A stretch of 64,000 nt of DNA. Source: Posidonia oceanica (lineage: Eukaryota; Streptophyta; Magnoliopsida; Alismatales; Posidoniaceae). Both the position numbers and the translations under genes were made by a program. Positions 12,069 through 25,224 of the stretch are shown one piece after another. The notes under the pieces were generated by a model. The model made no database searches and was not told where the DNA came from. It saw only the letters and a list, made by a program, of their open reading frames with translations. Every line of letters begins with the position of its first letter. Positions within the stretch are counted from its first letter, which is position 1. The stretch covers positions 7,117,001-7,181,000 of the forward strand of contig JAZBRS010000059.1 in assembly GCA_037176725.1 (NCBI GenBank). Direction: 5' to 3'.

Positions 12069-15000
12069 TGTAGTAATTCCGGTGTTCAGATCGTCCATGC
12101 ACACTACCAAAAGCTCGCGTGCACCAATCGGAATCAGACTCACTATAAGCGACTATATCCGAGGAGGAAGGCTCAACTCGAAAACACTTGAAATAGAGAA
12201 GAAAAGATAAGAAAAGACGAAGATAAGACAATTCAGAATCGCCACCGTGTCCATTATCGGGAGACAAGGAAAATCAGGGGAAATACGTGGATTAACACGC
12301 AAAACCAAGCAAAAGGTGCAATGCAAAGCAATGCAAGGGAAAACAAATGCAAATGAATGCAAATGATATGACTCGTGCCTAGGATAAGGGCAATATGGTC
12401 ATTACGGGCCAAAAGACTGGGCAAGGACTCTTGTTACGCGCGGGGAAGGTGTTAGGCACCCCCGACACGCCCGAGAATCGATCTTTTTAGGCTTACGCTC
12501 ACATACGTAGGGAAATGCAGGTTTGAATGCCTAAATGCCAATGAATGCTCAAAGGTGTGCTCTAAGTGATGGGATGCAATGCAGGGAAGTAAATGTGCAG
12601 TCTAAGTGCTCAGCAACGCTGTCTGTGTTCCGAACCGGTCGAGACCTGACTCGTGAGAACTCCAGGCAGTAAGCATCACTGTCCTATATGCAAATGCAAG
12701 CGGAAAAGCAAAACGGCGGTAAAACCAAGCAATGCGGGCAACATGCAAGAGAAAGCAGCATAAAACATGCAAAACAATGCGAGAAATGGAAGCGACATGC
12801 GAAACGGTGCAAAAAACAAGATCGGCACGCGAAACGGTGCAGAAAACAAAGCCAGCATGCAAAACGGTGCAAGAAACAGAAGCGGCACGCGAGACGGTGC
12901 GAGAAACTAGAGCGGTCTACAAAGGGGAAAGGAAGCAAGTGGAAGGATTACCATTGTTCTGTGACCATTTCCTACCAAAGTGTCCCACGATATGTCTCAC
13001 ACGCTGCCAAAAGCTCGCGATGCGATCGAATCGTGGAAAAGGGGGAAGAAAGTCGCAATTAGTAGTGAATCCAGGGAAAACACAATACAAGGCACTGAGG
13101 GTACGTCAAAAGGGGAAACAGAGTTGATAGAGGGAGTCCTAATCTACATGCTCGAGGAGACAGAAAGCAAAAACCATGCATGCAATGCAAATGGTGTGCA
13201 AATGAATGCTGTACAGGGGTTCAGGGGGACTTACCTCGGAAATCTGAAGCCTGATCTGAGAAATGCTTGGTCCATGTGGAAGAGCACTCCGTCGGGGTTG
13301 TCCAGGTAGCTTGTTTGAGAAGATCCGGCGGCCAGATCAGAAGATAAACTAGCTTCAAGGCAGAGGGGCCAGAACAGGAGAGAAGAATGGATCTAGGTGT
13401 AAAGGAGGTCCTAGGGGATGCAAAACAGGTCCTCCCATGTAAATGGGAGTTAAGTATGCTTAAGTGTGTACAAAAATGCCAAGTGCAAAGATGCATGGAT
13501 GCAAATGCATGCAGGAATACAAGAAAAGACCTAAGAATCACTTTTCAGAAAACTTAGGAACCTATATGCAAGTTTTGAAAAAGTGGGACCTAAACGCAAA
13601 GATTTTGAAAAGTTAGAGGCTTATATGCAAGATTTTTGAAACAAAATGCAGGGTTTAAAATGCAATTTTATAAGGTAAAATATGTATTTGGATAAGTTTT
13701 GAAATCATGTTGAGGATTAACATGCAATTTTGAAACATACAGGGGTTGAAATACAATTTTATAAGGAAAACTGGGATTTTAGATGGTCTGTAAATTAAAC
13801 AGTGGGTCTAAGTGCAATTTTTAAATATGCTGGGTCTAAAATGGAATTTTATAAGCAAAAATATGCATTTAAATGAGTTTTATAAACATGCAGAGGACCT
13901 ATGTGTAATTTTAAAACATGTAGGGGCTAAAATGCAATTTTATAAGCAAAAATGTTAAAAAACAAATGCTATGCATGCTGGTGAAGGACTTATGTGCAAA
14001 AATTAAAATGCATGGTGGAAATAATGCAATGCAGTAAGAACAGATGAAAAAAAATGCACTGATTAACAGAACAGAGGACTAAAACGTAAATAAAGAAAAG
14101 TGCAGGATTAAAAATGCAATTTACTAAGGTAAAATTAGAATATTAAATGAGATTATCAATTAAAGGACTGAAGTGGAAAAATAAAAAACTACAGGGCCTG
14201 AACTAAAATAAATTTAAAAGGAAAACACAGTAGAAGAACTAATATGCAATTAGACAGTTTTTTAGATTTTTCATGCAATTTCATATGATTTAAATTCAAA
14301 TTTAAATGAATCTTAAACGATGACAGGACTAAAATGCAATAAAATAAAAACAGGAGGCAAATATGCAATTTATGGCAAAGTTTGCTAACAAAGAGAAAAA
14401 TAATTGCACAGTAAAGTTGCAGCGGCTGGCCACTGTAGCAACTATTACCAGTAGCCAAGAAAGCCGGAGGAGGGGGGCTGAGGCGGCGCAGACCGGCGGG
14501 CGACATTCTCCGAAGGCAAGCGGAGCTCGGTGCAGCGTCGGCGAGGCTCGGCGTTGCCTGGAGCAGGCCGGAGAGGCTGGAGAAGGCTGCAGACCTGCTC
14601 GGAGGTCGAACCGGCGATCAACGTGACGTCATGGCGATCTGAAGCCACCGGAGAGCTCTTGGGACTCGGGCGGATCTCAGGCGATGTCTGGATCGACGTT
14701 CTGCTGCCGGAGCGACGTTTCCAATCGCGGACCTCGCCGGAGAAGAAGAAGTGGCGGCGGCGACGACTCGACGGAAGAGAGGAGGAAACACTAAACTAAA
14801 TGGCGGAAAAGCTGGAGAAGAAGGAAACTAGCTTAATGGAGAAGAGTGGCACCTTTTTTGCAGGCTAGATCGTTCCCCCGATGCAGGTGACTTCTGTGTA
14901 TGCCGGCGGAGGTCGTCCGGAGGTTGCAGAGCTCGTCGTCGGCTCGGGAGCGGTGGAAACGGTTCAGTGGTGTTCTCCAGAGCTTCCTGGATCTCTGGAA

Positions 15001-17574
15001 CGAAGCTTCGACGGACGGAGCGGAGTTTTGCTTCTGTGGATGCTCTGCAGACCGCCTGAGGTGAGTAGGGCTGTTTGCTGCTCTCCGGATCAGCTGGAGG
15101 ACGTCGGTGAACTTCTGGAGGGTTCGTGAGTGTGTGTGGATGCTTAGGAGGGCTAGGAAAAGGCTGGAGACGGAGATTGGCTGCTGGGTGATTTTCTGAT
15201 GGAGTTGGCCGTAGGTGTTTGAGGTGAAGGTCTCTGGCTATGAGGGAGGAGATGGCTAATGACTTGGGGGGTCTGGAAGGTAGTATGCTGGTGAGCTTGG
15301 TGGTGGAGTTTGGAGGGATTTTGTGAGCGGAAGAGGAGGGAATTTTCCAGGAAGGGGGTAATGGGTTCTGGCTTGGTTCGGGGTGAACTGGGGGGTGGAT
15401 TCAGGGTAGTTTTGGTTGCTAAATGGAGGACTGGAAAGGTGGTTATTTGGGTGAGATTGGGGTCGGAAATTGGAGGTGGTTTACTAGGTGTCGGGTGCTC
15501 TGGTTCGGATGAAATGGAAGGGGAAGAAGAATGCTGAATTGCAGGAGAAAGAGGAGGGGATTTTGGGTGCTGGACGCTCTGGAATCTCTCGCTCTCTCTT
15601 GGACGATCAAAAGGCAGTGAATGAGGAAGAGGTGCGAGGCGTTATCAGCTGCTGAAGATTGGAGGCGCGCTGGAGATTTCAAATCCTCCACCGGCGGGAG
15701 CAGCAGCTGGCAGGATGAAGGACGACCGAAGGTGACGGCATTAATTGCCCCCGGGGATCCTACTGAGAGGCTAAGAGAGGAGGGAGTGAGTTGGATTGAT
15801 GGTGATCGGGAGGAAAGAGAGAAATCAAATTCAAAGAGGAGGGGGAGAGAGCTGGCGGGAGAGAAGGACTGCGAAGGAAGAAGAAGAAGAAGAAGGAGGG
15901 AAGAAGGAGGCTGAACGAGCGGGTCGGGCCTTGTGCATGCGGAGGAAAAAATAAAAAAGAAAGAAAGAAGAAAGGAGGGTGAGGTGGAGGGGAGAATGGG
16001 CCAGACTGGGCCAAGGAAGGAAAGAAAGAAAAATAGAAAGAAAGAAAGAAAGGGAAAAAGGGAAGAGAAGAAAGGAATGAAGAAGGAAATAAAAATAAAA
16101 TAAAAATAGAAAAGGATGGGAAAAGTTTTTAGAATAGTTGTGTTTGAGTTAGGATTTTAATTGGTTTTTTTTTCTAATGATTGTTTTTGATTAGTTAATT
16201 AGGATTAAAGAGTTTTAGTTTTGATTAGGGTTTTTAGGGTTTTCTTTTCTTTAAATTGTTTTTGATTTTGTTAAAATGTTTGTTGAGTTTTTTAAATTGT
16301 TTTTAAGTTATGTTTTTCTTGTTAAGTATTTGGGATTTTGATTAGGGTTTTTCAAAGATTGTTTTTAGATTAATTAGGATAAGTTTTAGCTTTTGATTTT
16401 AATATTTTAGGGTTTTGTTTAAGTTTTCTTTGAGATTTGATTTTGTTTGTAAAATTCTTTTAATATTTAGTTAAGTTTTTCTTGTTAGGTTTTTTTAATT
16501 AAGTGTTCATAGATTTTTGATTGTTTGTTTTTCTTCTTAATTAAGTTTTAAGATTGCCCTTTTAAGTTTTTTTTCTTAATTACTTGCCTTAGCATTTTTA
16601 ATTGTTTCCTTTCTTTTTAAGATTTGTTTTTTGATTGTTTTTTAGTAGGGTTTTCACTTTTACTTGTTTTGATTATATTTCGATTTTTGCTTGATTTTAT
16701 AGCATTTTCTTTTTGTTTGTTTTGCATTTTTTAGCTTGCATTCTTGATTTTAGTTTTTATTGGATTTAGTTATGTTTTTGTTTTTAATTGTTTGTTTAAG
16801 TCTTAAATTATTTCTTTTAGGATTTTAATTTGTTTTCCTTTTGTTTTAGAGTTTTAAAGGTTTTTAAGAGTTTTTTTGAAGATTTAGTAGAAGAAAGGAA
16901 AAGAAAAGGAAAAGGAAGAAGAAAAGGGAGAAATGAAGGAGTAAAGAAGAATGAGAGGAGTGGAAAGAAAATAATTTTTAGAAAATCATGAAATAAGCTA
17001 AAAATAAAATAAAAATACAAATAAGATGCAGAAGAGATGGATGCACAAGGTCGGCCCACAGTCAGGCAAAAAGAAGAGAGAAAAGGGAGTGAAAAGAAAT
17101 AGGATAATCAGTAGAGAGAGAGGACAGAGAAAAGAATAATCCAGGAGAGAGAAAATGATAATTTAAAGAAATGAAGGGGTTAGAGGTTTAGAAAAGAGGT
17201 GAAATTTGGGGAGTGTGCAGCCTAGAGTCTCTAGTGTTAGATCTAGGGTTTGGATTTGGATTTGGGAAGGTTTTGAAAGGGTTTTGAGGTGTAGAAAAAG
17301 GGTAGTTTTACCTAGGTTTTCTAGTATTTTTGGGAGTGGTTTTGGTTTGAAAATTCTAGGGGTTTTTGGTGAGTTTGTTAAGTTGGGGATGGTGAGTTTT
17401 CCTATGGTTTTTGGGTAGTTTTTGGGCTTGGGAAAGAGGTGTGATTCTAGGTTAAATTTGGGCTTGTTTTGGAGAGAAGGATGAAAAGGAATGTGTAGGT
17501 TTGGACCTAGATTTGGATCCAGAAGTCACCAGGAGATTCCAATTGACTCAGCCTGTCAAAATGGGGTGTCAACA
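12069..17574 (-). mobile_element. Solo LTR A, 5.5 kb, gypsy-like (Tat/Ogre-type or LARD)
   Basis: It begins TGTAGTAATTCCGG and ends GGGGTGTCAACA, flanked by a perfect 5-bp duplication GTATA (12064-12068 and 17575-17579). No second copy of either terminus occurs inside, so there is one LTR and no internal domain. Minus-strand order is: TGTTGACACCCC start, T-rich then GC-rich body (about 14450-15950), and finally the conserved block near 12420-12490 (revcomp of TTACGCGCGGGGAAGGTG) and a GGTGGCGATTC motif near 12240. The last two features are typical of plant Ty3/gypsy LTR ends as I know them. No protein domains were found; all ORFs in it are chance. Confidence 0.8.
12771..12920. repeat. 30-bp minisatellite, about 5 units
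   Basis: The motif GAAACGGTGC recurs at 12801, 12831, 12861 and 12891, exactly 30 bp apart, with a weaker unit before. The unit is approximately AAACGGTGCAAGAAACAAGA followed by GCGGCACGCG. The same array is expanded to about 17 units in solo LTR B. Confidence 0.85.
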
Positions 17575-17581
17575 GTATATA

Positions 17582-18936
17582 TGTTGATAAAATCTATGAC
17601 ATATTTATTTTTGATGATAACTAATTGTTTTGTGCTATCCTAAGATAGGAATATATCTGGGAAAGCTCACTTATAATACACATCAAGTGAAGCATCAGAA
17701 GCAGCAAAGATTACTAATCTAGTGTTCATGAAGACAAGAAGAAATGGACAAGAAGACCATTTTTGTTGTTGTAATATGATTGTATATTTTTCCTCATTAT
17801 TGTACTATGTAAATGTAATAGATCTCTTAAGGTGTAATAAGTCCTAAAAAGAACTTAGGAAATATCCATACCCAAGGATCAGAAGAAATCAAATGAGAAA
17901 AGATAAGGAATAGAAAACAGGTCAAAATCGGCTAACCGTTTCATACCGGTATACCGATTTAGGGTAATAACAGAAAAATTATTTACTTCTGACCGTTTTA
18001 GAAGTTTGGTCAAATCGGCAAACCGTTTCATACCGGTATACCGATTTAGGGTAAAATAGGAAAATCATTTACTTCTGACCGTTATAAGAGTGTGACCAAA
18101 ATCGGCAGAACTATTTTTCACCGGCATACCGATTTAGTGTTAATTAGAAAAACATTTACTTATAACCGTTACACTAAGAAAATGAGATTAGGTCAAAAAT
18201 CGACAGAACCATTTTCCAACGGTATACCGATTTAGTGGTTAACAGAAAATCATTTATTTTTTACCGTTATGGGTTTTCGGCACAACCATGATTCATCGGT
18301 CTGCCGATGACTGTTGATCGTTAAGATTTTCGGTCAACCGGTCATTTTCGGTCTACCGATTTAGCTGTCTTGGTCTATCTTTGAGCTAGCCATTAGACAC
18401 ACTTTGTGACCTAGCTAAAACATAAAAATAGGACTCCAAGGACCTCACTAAATGACACCAATACAAGTGATATTATATACTCCATACTTCAAGTTCCAAA
18501 ATCCTTTTTCCAAGTGAGATTTCTCCCTAGCAAGTGTTCAAAAGCTAAAGTATATTGTGGGAGATCAAAAAGAGTTATTTCTTAGAGCAAATTGTAAACA
18601 AGGGTGATATCCTTCTCTAGCTGAGGGAAGGACTCTGCGGTGTGTGCAGAGGAGATTGTAATCTTCATCAAGTAAGTGTAGTTTCTGTGATTTAAGATTA
18701 AGAGAACTCCAGAGGGAATCTGGGAGTGGACTAGGCTGGGTGGCTGAACCACTATATATAACTGTGTTATTCATTGTCTCTTTTCCTTTTCTTTGCATGT
18801 TTTAGTATAAAATTCAATACCATATATTGTGCAAATATAGTTGTGTATTTATTTTGTGCTAAATAATTCAAAGAATTCTGTAAACCTTTAAATTTCTCTA
18901 TTCACCCCCCCTCTAGAGTATCACTATATCCTAACA
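17582..18936 (+). repeat. 5' LTR of the Sirevirus
   Basis: It begins TGTTGATAAAATC and ends ATCCTAACA, 1355 bp. From about 17920 to 18370 it carries a tandem array of roughly 88-bp units built around ACCGGTATACCGATTT-like palindromes. There is one unit more than in the 3' LTR, which accounts for the length difference. The TATA box position reads CATAAAAATA near 18420, against CATATAAATA in the 3' LTR. Confidence 0.93.
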
Positions 18937-18938
18937 AT

Positions 18939-18950
18939 TGGTATCAGAGC
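18939..18950 (+). other. Primer binding site (initiator Met-tRNA type)
   Basis: TGGTATCAGAGC, two bases after the 5' LTR, is the usual Ty1/copia minus-strand primer site. Confidence 0.92.
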
Positions 18951-18990
18951 TAGATTGTCTAAAAACTAAGATTTAACAATCTACTTAGAC

Positions 18991-19164
18991 ATGGCATCTA
19001 CTAGTAATAATGTAATTGAAGGTCAAAGCATAAACAGACCACCATTCTTTGATGGAAATAACTATAGTTACTGGAAATGCAGAATGGTTATATATTTAAA
19101 ATCAACAAACTTTAAATTATGGGACATCGTAATAAACGGAATTCCCAAAAATGACAAACCATAT
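18991..19164 (+). pseudogene. gag N-terminus of the Sirevirus, cut by solo LTR B
   Basis: It starts ATGGCATCTACTAG and encodes MASTSNNVIEGQSINRPPFF, then a DGNNYSYWKCRM motif typical of copia gag. It breaks off after ...KNDKPY at the solo LTR insertion and resumes at 25225. The reading frame is otherwise like that of the minus-strand copy at 4293-4051. Confidence 0.9.
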
Positions 19165-22100
19165 TGACGTAATCCCGGTGTTCAGATCATCCATGCACAC
19201 TGCCAAAAGCTCGCGTGCACCGATCGGAATCGGGCTCACTATAAGCGGCTATGTCCGTGGAGGAAGGCTCAACTCGAAAACACTTGAAACAGAGGGGAAA
19301 AGATAAGAAAAGAAGAAGATAAGACAATTCAGAGTCGCCACTGTGTCTATTATCGGGAGACAAGGAAAACCGGGGGAAATGCGTAGATTAATACGCAAAA
19401 CCAAGCAAAGGGTGCAATACAAAGCAATGCAAAGGAAAAAAATGCAAATGAATGCAAATGATATGACTCATGCCTAGGATAAAGGCAATATGGTCATTGC
19501 TGGTCAAAAGACTGGGCAAGGACTCCTGTTACGCGCGGGGAAGGTGTTAGGCACCCCCGACACGCCCGAGAATCGGTCTTTCTAGGCTTACGCTCACATA
19601 CGCAGGGAAAAACAGGTTTGAATGCCTAAATGCCAATGAATGCCTGAATGGATGCTCAAAGGTGTGCTCTAAGTGATGGGATGCAATGCAAGGAAGTAAA
19701 CGTGCAGTCTAAGTGTTCAGCAACGTTGTCTGTGTTCCGAACCGGTCGAAATTTGGCTCGTGAGAGCTCCAGGCAGTAAGCATCACTGCCCTATATGCAA
19801 ATGCAAGCGAAAAAGCAAAACGGCAGTAAAACCAAACAATGCGGGTGACATGCAAGAGGAAACAGCGTAAAATATGCAAAACAATGCAAGAAACAAAAGC
19901 GGCACACGAAATGGTGCAAGGAAACAAGATCGACACGCAAAACGGTGCAAGAAATAAGAGCGGCACGCGAAACGGTGCAGAAAACAAAGTCAGCACACAA
20001 AACGATGCAAAAAATAAAAGCGACACTCGAAACGATGCAAGAAACAAGAGTGGCACGCAAAACGGTGCGAGAAAACAAGACAGCACGCCAAACGGTGCGA
20101 GAAAACAAAGTCGCATGCGAAACGGTGCAAGAAACAAGAGCGGCACGCAAAACGGTGCGAGAAAACAAGGCAGCATGCGAAACGGTGCAGAAAACCAAGC
20201 CAACACGCAAAACGGTATAAGAAACAAAGCCAGCACGCAAAATGGTGCAAGAAAGTAAAGCGGTACGTAAAATGGTGCCAAAAGGAAAGCGAGCATGCAA
20301 AACGGTGCCAAAGACAGAGCGGGCACGCAAAATGGTGCCAAAAGGAAGCGGGCACGTAAAATGGTGTCAAAATAAAGCGGACACGCAAAACGGTACCAAA
20401 ACAGGCCGATTAAAACATCGAGAAGGCCATGCAGATGCAAATGCAAGGGGAAAGAACAAGAGAAGCAAAAGGGAGGCAAACGATGCAAGTGTAAGAACAA
20501 ACGCCGCTTAAAGACCACGCAATGTAGGTGTGAAGACCTATAAAGGGGAAGGGAAGCAAGTGGAGGGATCACCACTGTCTTGTGACTGTTTCCCACTAAC
20601 GTGTCCCACGATATGTCTTGCACGCTGCCAAAAGCTCGCGATGCAATCGGATCGTGGAAAAGGGAGAAGAAAGTCGCAATTAGTAGTGAATCTAGGGGAA
20701 ACACAACACAAGGCACTGAGAATACGCGAAAAGAGGAGACAGAGTTGATAGATAAGAAGAGGTAGTCCTAATCTACATGCTCGAGGAAACAGAAAGCAAA
20801 AACCATGCATGCAATGCAAATGGTGTGCAAATGAATGCTGTGCAGGAGTTCAGGAGGACTTACCTTGGAAATCTGAAGCCTAATCTGAGAAATGCTTGGT
20901 CCATGTGAAAGAGCGCTCCACCGGGGTCGTCCAAGTAGCTTGTTTGAGAAGATCCGGCGGCCAGATCAGAAAATAAGCTGGCTTCAAGACAGAGGGGCCA
21001 GAACAGGGGAGAAAAATAGATCTAGGTGTAAAGGAGGTCCTAGGGGTGTGCAAAATAGGTCCTTCCATGTAAATGAGAGTTAAGTATGCTTAAGTGTGTG
21101 CAAAAATGCTAAGTGCAAAGATGCATGGGTGCAAATGCATGCAGGAATGCAAGAAAGGACCTAAGAATAACTTTTCAGAAAACTTAGGAACCTATATGCA
21201 AGTTTTGAAAAAGTGGGACCTAAACGCAACGATTTTGAAAAGTTAGGGGCTTATATGCAAGGTTTTTGAAAACTGGAGGGTCTGAGTGTAATTTTACAAA
21301 ATGCAGGGTTTAAAATGCAATTGTATAAGGTAAAACATGCATTTGAATAAGTTTTGAAATCATGTGGAGGACCAACATGCAAATTTGAAACTTGTAGAGG
21401 TTGAAATTCAATTTTATAAGGAAAACTGGGATTTTAAATGGTCTGTGAATTAAACAGTGGATCTAAGTGCAATTTTTAAATATGCAGGGTCTAAAATACA
21501 ATTTTATAAGCAAAAATATGCATTTAAATGAGTTTTATAAACATGTAGAGGACCTATGTGTAATTTTAAAACATGTAGGGTCTAAAATGCAATTTTATAA
21601 GGAAAAATGTTAAAAAACAGATGCTGTGCATGCAAATGAGGGACCTATGAGCAAAAATCAGAAAGTATGGGGGAAATAATGCAATGCAGTAAGAAAAGAT
21701 GAAAAATAAATGCATTGATTAACAGATCAGAGGACTAAAACGTATATAAAGGAAAACACAGGGTTTAAAAATGCAATTTACTAAGGTAAAATCAGAGTAT
21801 TAAATGTGATTATCAATTAAAGGACTGATATGCAAAAATAAGAAACTATAGGGCCTGAACTAAAATAAATTTAAAAGGAAAACACAGCAGAAGGACTGGA
21901 ATGCAATTAGGCAATTTTTTAGATTTTTCATGCAATTTCATATGATTTAAATTCAAACTTAAATGAATCTTAAACGATGGCAGGACTAAAATGCAATAAA
22001 ATAAAAACGCAAAGTGAAAATGCAATATATGGCAAAATATGCTTAGTAAGCAGAAATAAATGAACAGTGATTGCTCAAAAGAACGGCCACTGTAGTAGAT

Positions 22101-25100
22101 TGCTACCAGTGGCCGGAGAGGAGGAATGGGGGTGCTGGAGAGGCGCTGATGCGGCGGCGGCATACTCCGGAGACAAGCGGAGGTCGGTGCAGCGTCGGCG
22201 AGGCGTGACGCTGCCCGGAGGTGGTCGGAGAAGACGACGGAGCTTGATAGAGAACTCTGAAGCAGACCAGGTGATCGGGACGTCGAGGATGCGATCTGAA
22301 GGCAGGGCTGCGTTCCTGGGGCTCATGCGGTCCTCAGGCGGTCAACGGAGGTGAGTTCTGCTGGCTGGAGCGGCGGGACAGAGCCGGAGCTCGCCGGAGA
22401 AGAAAGGAGATGGCGGCGTTGACTTCAGCACAGAGGGGGGGAACCCTAATCTAATGGCCGAAAGAGTAAGAGGGAGAAAGAACTAGCCTAGGGATGAAGA
22501 AAGTTACCTGTTTCCACGGCTGAGGAGTTCCCCCGACGTCGGTCGATTTTGCAGAAGGCGGTGAGCTCGGTCCGGCAGCTGTGGGCGTCTCCGATGGCTT
22601 CTAGAGGTCCGGATCTGCTCCAGGAGCGGCTCCGGTGCTCCCAGGATGCTTGGATGCGAGTTCTGATGGCCAGCGGAAAAAATGGCTTCTTTGGGTTCAG
22701 CAGAGGCTGCCGGAGGTGGGGGGAGGTGTATGTTGCTCCTTAGGCTGATTGGAAGCATCCAGCGGGCTTCTGGAAGATGGGTGAAGGTGTGGGAATGCTC
22801 GAATTGAGTTGTGGAGGTCTGAGGTGGAAGATTGGTGCTGGTCAAATTTTCTGGCAGAATTGGGTGTGGGTGTTTGTTGTGGAAGGTTCCGGTTGTGGGG
22901 AGAACTGGAGGGTAGGTTCGGGTGGTCTGAGAAGGTGGGGTTCTGGTGAGTTGCTGGGTGGATTTTGGGGAGGTTTCAGGGGCTGTGGTGTTGGGAATTT
23001 CGGGAAGGGGTGATGTTGGGTTCTGCTGAAGGTTTTAGGTGATTCGGGGTGGAGTTTGGGTTGAATTGGGGAGTGGAAGGGATGAAGGTGATGCTGGGAA
23101 TCTAGGTGAGTTTGGGGGACGGATTGGAAGAGATTTTGCTGGAGCTGGAAGGTCTGGTTCGGTGGAAAGGAAGAGGAGGAAGAATTCTGATTTCTGGCAG
23201 AGGGAAGGAGGAGGAATTGCTGGGATTCTCACGCTCGCTCGGGCTGCTCTCTCTGGGTGACAAAAGGCACTAGAAGGAGGAGTGGAGTCGAGGCTTTTTT
23301 TTAACAGGGCTGAAGATGAGGACGAGCACGGGCTGGGATTTGAAATCCCACCAGCGCGAGCAGCAGCTGCAGAGCTGAAGGATGGCCGGAGGCGACGGGC
23401 AATTAATACCCTCGGAGAAGCCGCTGAGACGCGAGAGAGGAAGGAGGTGAGCTGGAGCTGATGGGATCGAGAGGGAGAAAATTGAATTCAAAGAAGAGAG
23501 AGGGAGCTGGTGTTCGCGGGAGAAGAAGCTGAGGAAGAAGAGGAAGATGGGAGGAAGAAGAGGAGAAGGAGTGACCGTGGGCCGGGCCGCGCGTAGAAAA
23601 AATAAAAGAAAAAAGGAAAGAAGGGAGGAGGGGAAGAGTTAGGTGGGCCGGACCAAGAGAGGGAAAGAAGAAAATAGAAAAGAAAAAAGAAAGGAAGAAG
23701 AGAAAGAAGAAGAAAATTGAAATAAAATAAAAATAAAAATAGAAGGGTTTTGAAAATGTTTTTAGAGTAGTTGTGTTTAAATTAGGATTTTAGATTAGGT
23801 TTTTAATGGTTGTTTTTAGTTGGTTAATTAGGATTAGAAATAGTTTTAGTTTTTGATTTAAGTTAGGATTTAAGTTGTCTTTTAATTATTTTTTTGATTT
23901 TGTTTATATGTTTGTTAAGTTTTTTAATTGTTTTTCAGTTAAGTTTTTCTTGTTAAGTTGGGATTTTTAATCAGGCATTTTTAATGGATTGCTTTTTAAT
24001 TAGTTAGGAGGTGTTTTAGTTTTTTGATTTAGGATTTTCTTAAGTCTTCTTTGATTTGTTTTTAATTTTGTTTGTTAAGTTCTTTTAATATTTTTTAATT
24101 AAGTTTTTTTTTTCTTGTTAAGTTTTTTAATTAAGTGTTTTTAGATTGTTGATTGTTTCTTTTTTCTTTCTTTTTAGTTAAGCTTTCAAATTGTTTCTTT
24201 TAGATTTGTTAGGTTAAGTCTTTTCTTAATTAATTGCCTTAGTATTTTAAATTGTTTTCTTTCTTTTTAGGATTTGTTTTTTGATTGTTTTTAGTAGGTT
24301 TTTACTTTTGGTTTGTTTTGATTATATTTTGGTTTTTACTTGATTTTATAGCATTTTTTTTGTTTGTTTTACATTTTTTAGATTGCATTCATGGTTTTTT
24401 AGTTTTAGTTAAATATAGTTAGGTTTTTGTTTTTAATTGTTTGTTTAATAGTTTTAATTATTTATTTTTAGGATTTTGATTATTTTTTATTTTTTTTTAA
24501 AGTTTTAAAGGTTTTTAAGGATTTTTTTAGAGATTTAGTAAGAGAAAGGAAAAGAAAAGGAAAAGGAAGAAGAAAAGGGAGAAATGAGGGAGTAAAGAAA
24601 AAAGAGAGGAGTGGAAAGAAAATAATTTTTAGAAAATCAAGAAATAAGTAGAAATAAAATAAAAATACAAATAAGATGCAGAAGAGATAGATGCACAAGG
24701 TGGGCCCACAGCCAAGCAAGAAAAGGAGAGAGAATGGAGTGAAAAGAAGGAGGATAATCAAGAGATGGAGAGGAGAGAGAAAAGATTAATCTAGGAGAGA
24801 GAAAAGGATAATTTCAAGAAATGAAGGAGTTAGATGTTTAGAAAGGGGGTGAAATTTGGGAAGTGTGTTGTATAGGGTCTCTAGTGTTGGACCTAAGGTT
24901 TGGGTTTGGACTTGGGAAGGTTTTGAAAGGGTTTTGAGGTGTAGAAAAAGGGTGGTTTTACCTAGGTTTTCTAGGATTTTTTGGAGTGATTTTGGTTTGA
25001 AAATTTTGAGGGTTTTTGGTGGGTTTGCTAAGTTGGGGATGGTGAGCTTTCCTATAGTTTTTGGGTAGTTTTTGGGTTTGGGAAAGAGGTGTGATTCTAG

Positions 25101-25224
25101 GTTAAGTTTGGGCTTGTTTTGAAGAGAATGATGAAAAGGAATGTGTAGGTTTGGACCTAGATTTGGATCCAGAAGTCACCAGAGGATTCCAATTGATTCA
25201 GCCTGTCAAAATGGGGTGTCAACA
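19165..25224 (-). mobile_element. Solo LTR B, 6.06 kb, inserted in Sirevirus gag
   Basis: It begins TGACGTAATCCCGG and ends GGGGTGTCAACA, flanked by a perfect 5-bp duplication CATAT (19160-19164 and 25225-25229). Removing it restores the gag frame seen in the minus-strand Sirevirus copy. It is collinear with solo LTR A along its length: the start, the conserved TTACGCGCGGGGAAGGTG block near 19530, the 30-bp minisatellite, the repeated GCAATTTTATAAG-type motif (21300-21620), the GC-rich body (22100-23600) and the T-rich tail. There is no internal LTR terminus, no PBS and no gag-pol domain. Confidence 0.85.
19890..20405. repeat. 30-bp minisatellite, about 17 units
   Basis: The AACGGTGC core recurs at 19941, 19971, 20001, 20031, 20061, 20091, 20121, 20151, 20181, 20211, 20241, 20271, 20301 and 20331, each exactly 30 bp apart, then at 29-bp spacing. 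Because the period is a multiple of three and the unit lacks stops, several frames stay open across it. This creates a 335-aa minus-strand ORF (20716-19709) of FLAPFCV-like repeats, which I regard as an artefact of the repeat. Confidence 0.92.

Noticed and set aside
19709..20716. 335-aa minus-strand ORF with FLAPFCV-like repeats that resemble membrane segments
   Set aside because: It is generated by the 30-bp minisatellite, whose period is a multiple of three. Frames on both strands are open across the same array, and the related array in solo LTR A has no equivalent long ORF.
12069..25224. Considered as two full-length LARD elements with short LTRs
   Set aside because: Neither terminus (TGTTGACACC on the minus strand or its partner) recurs inside either element, and no PBS or polypurine tract pair is visible. 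A single LTR fits better.
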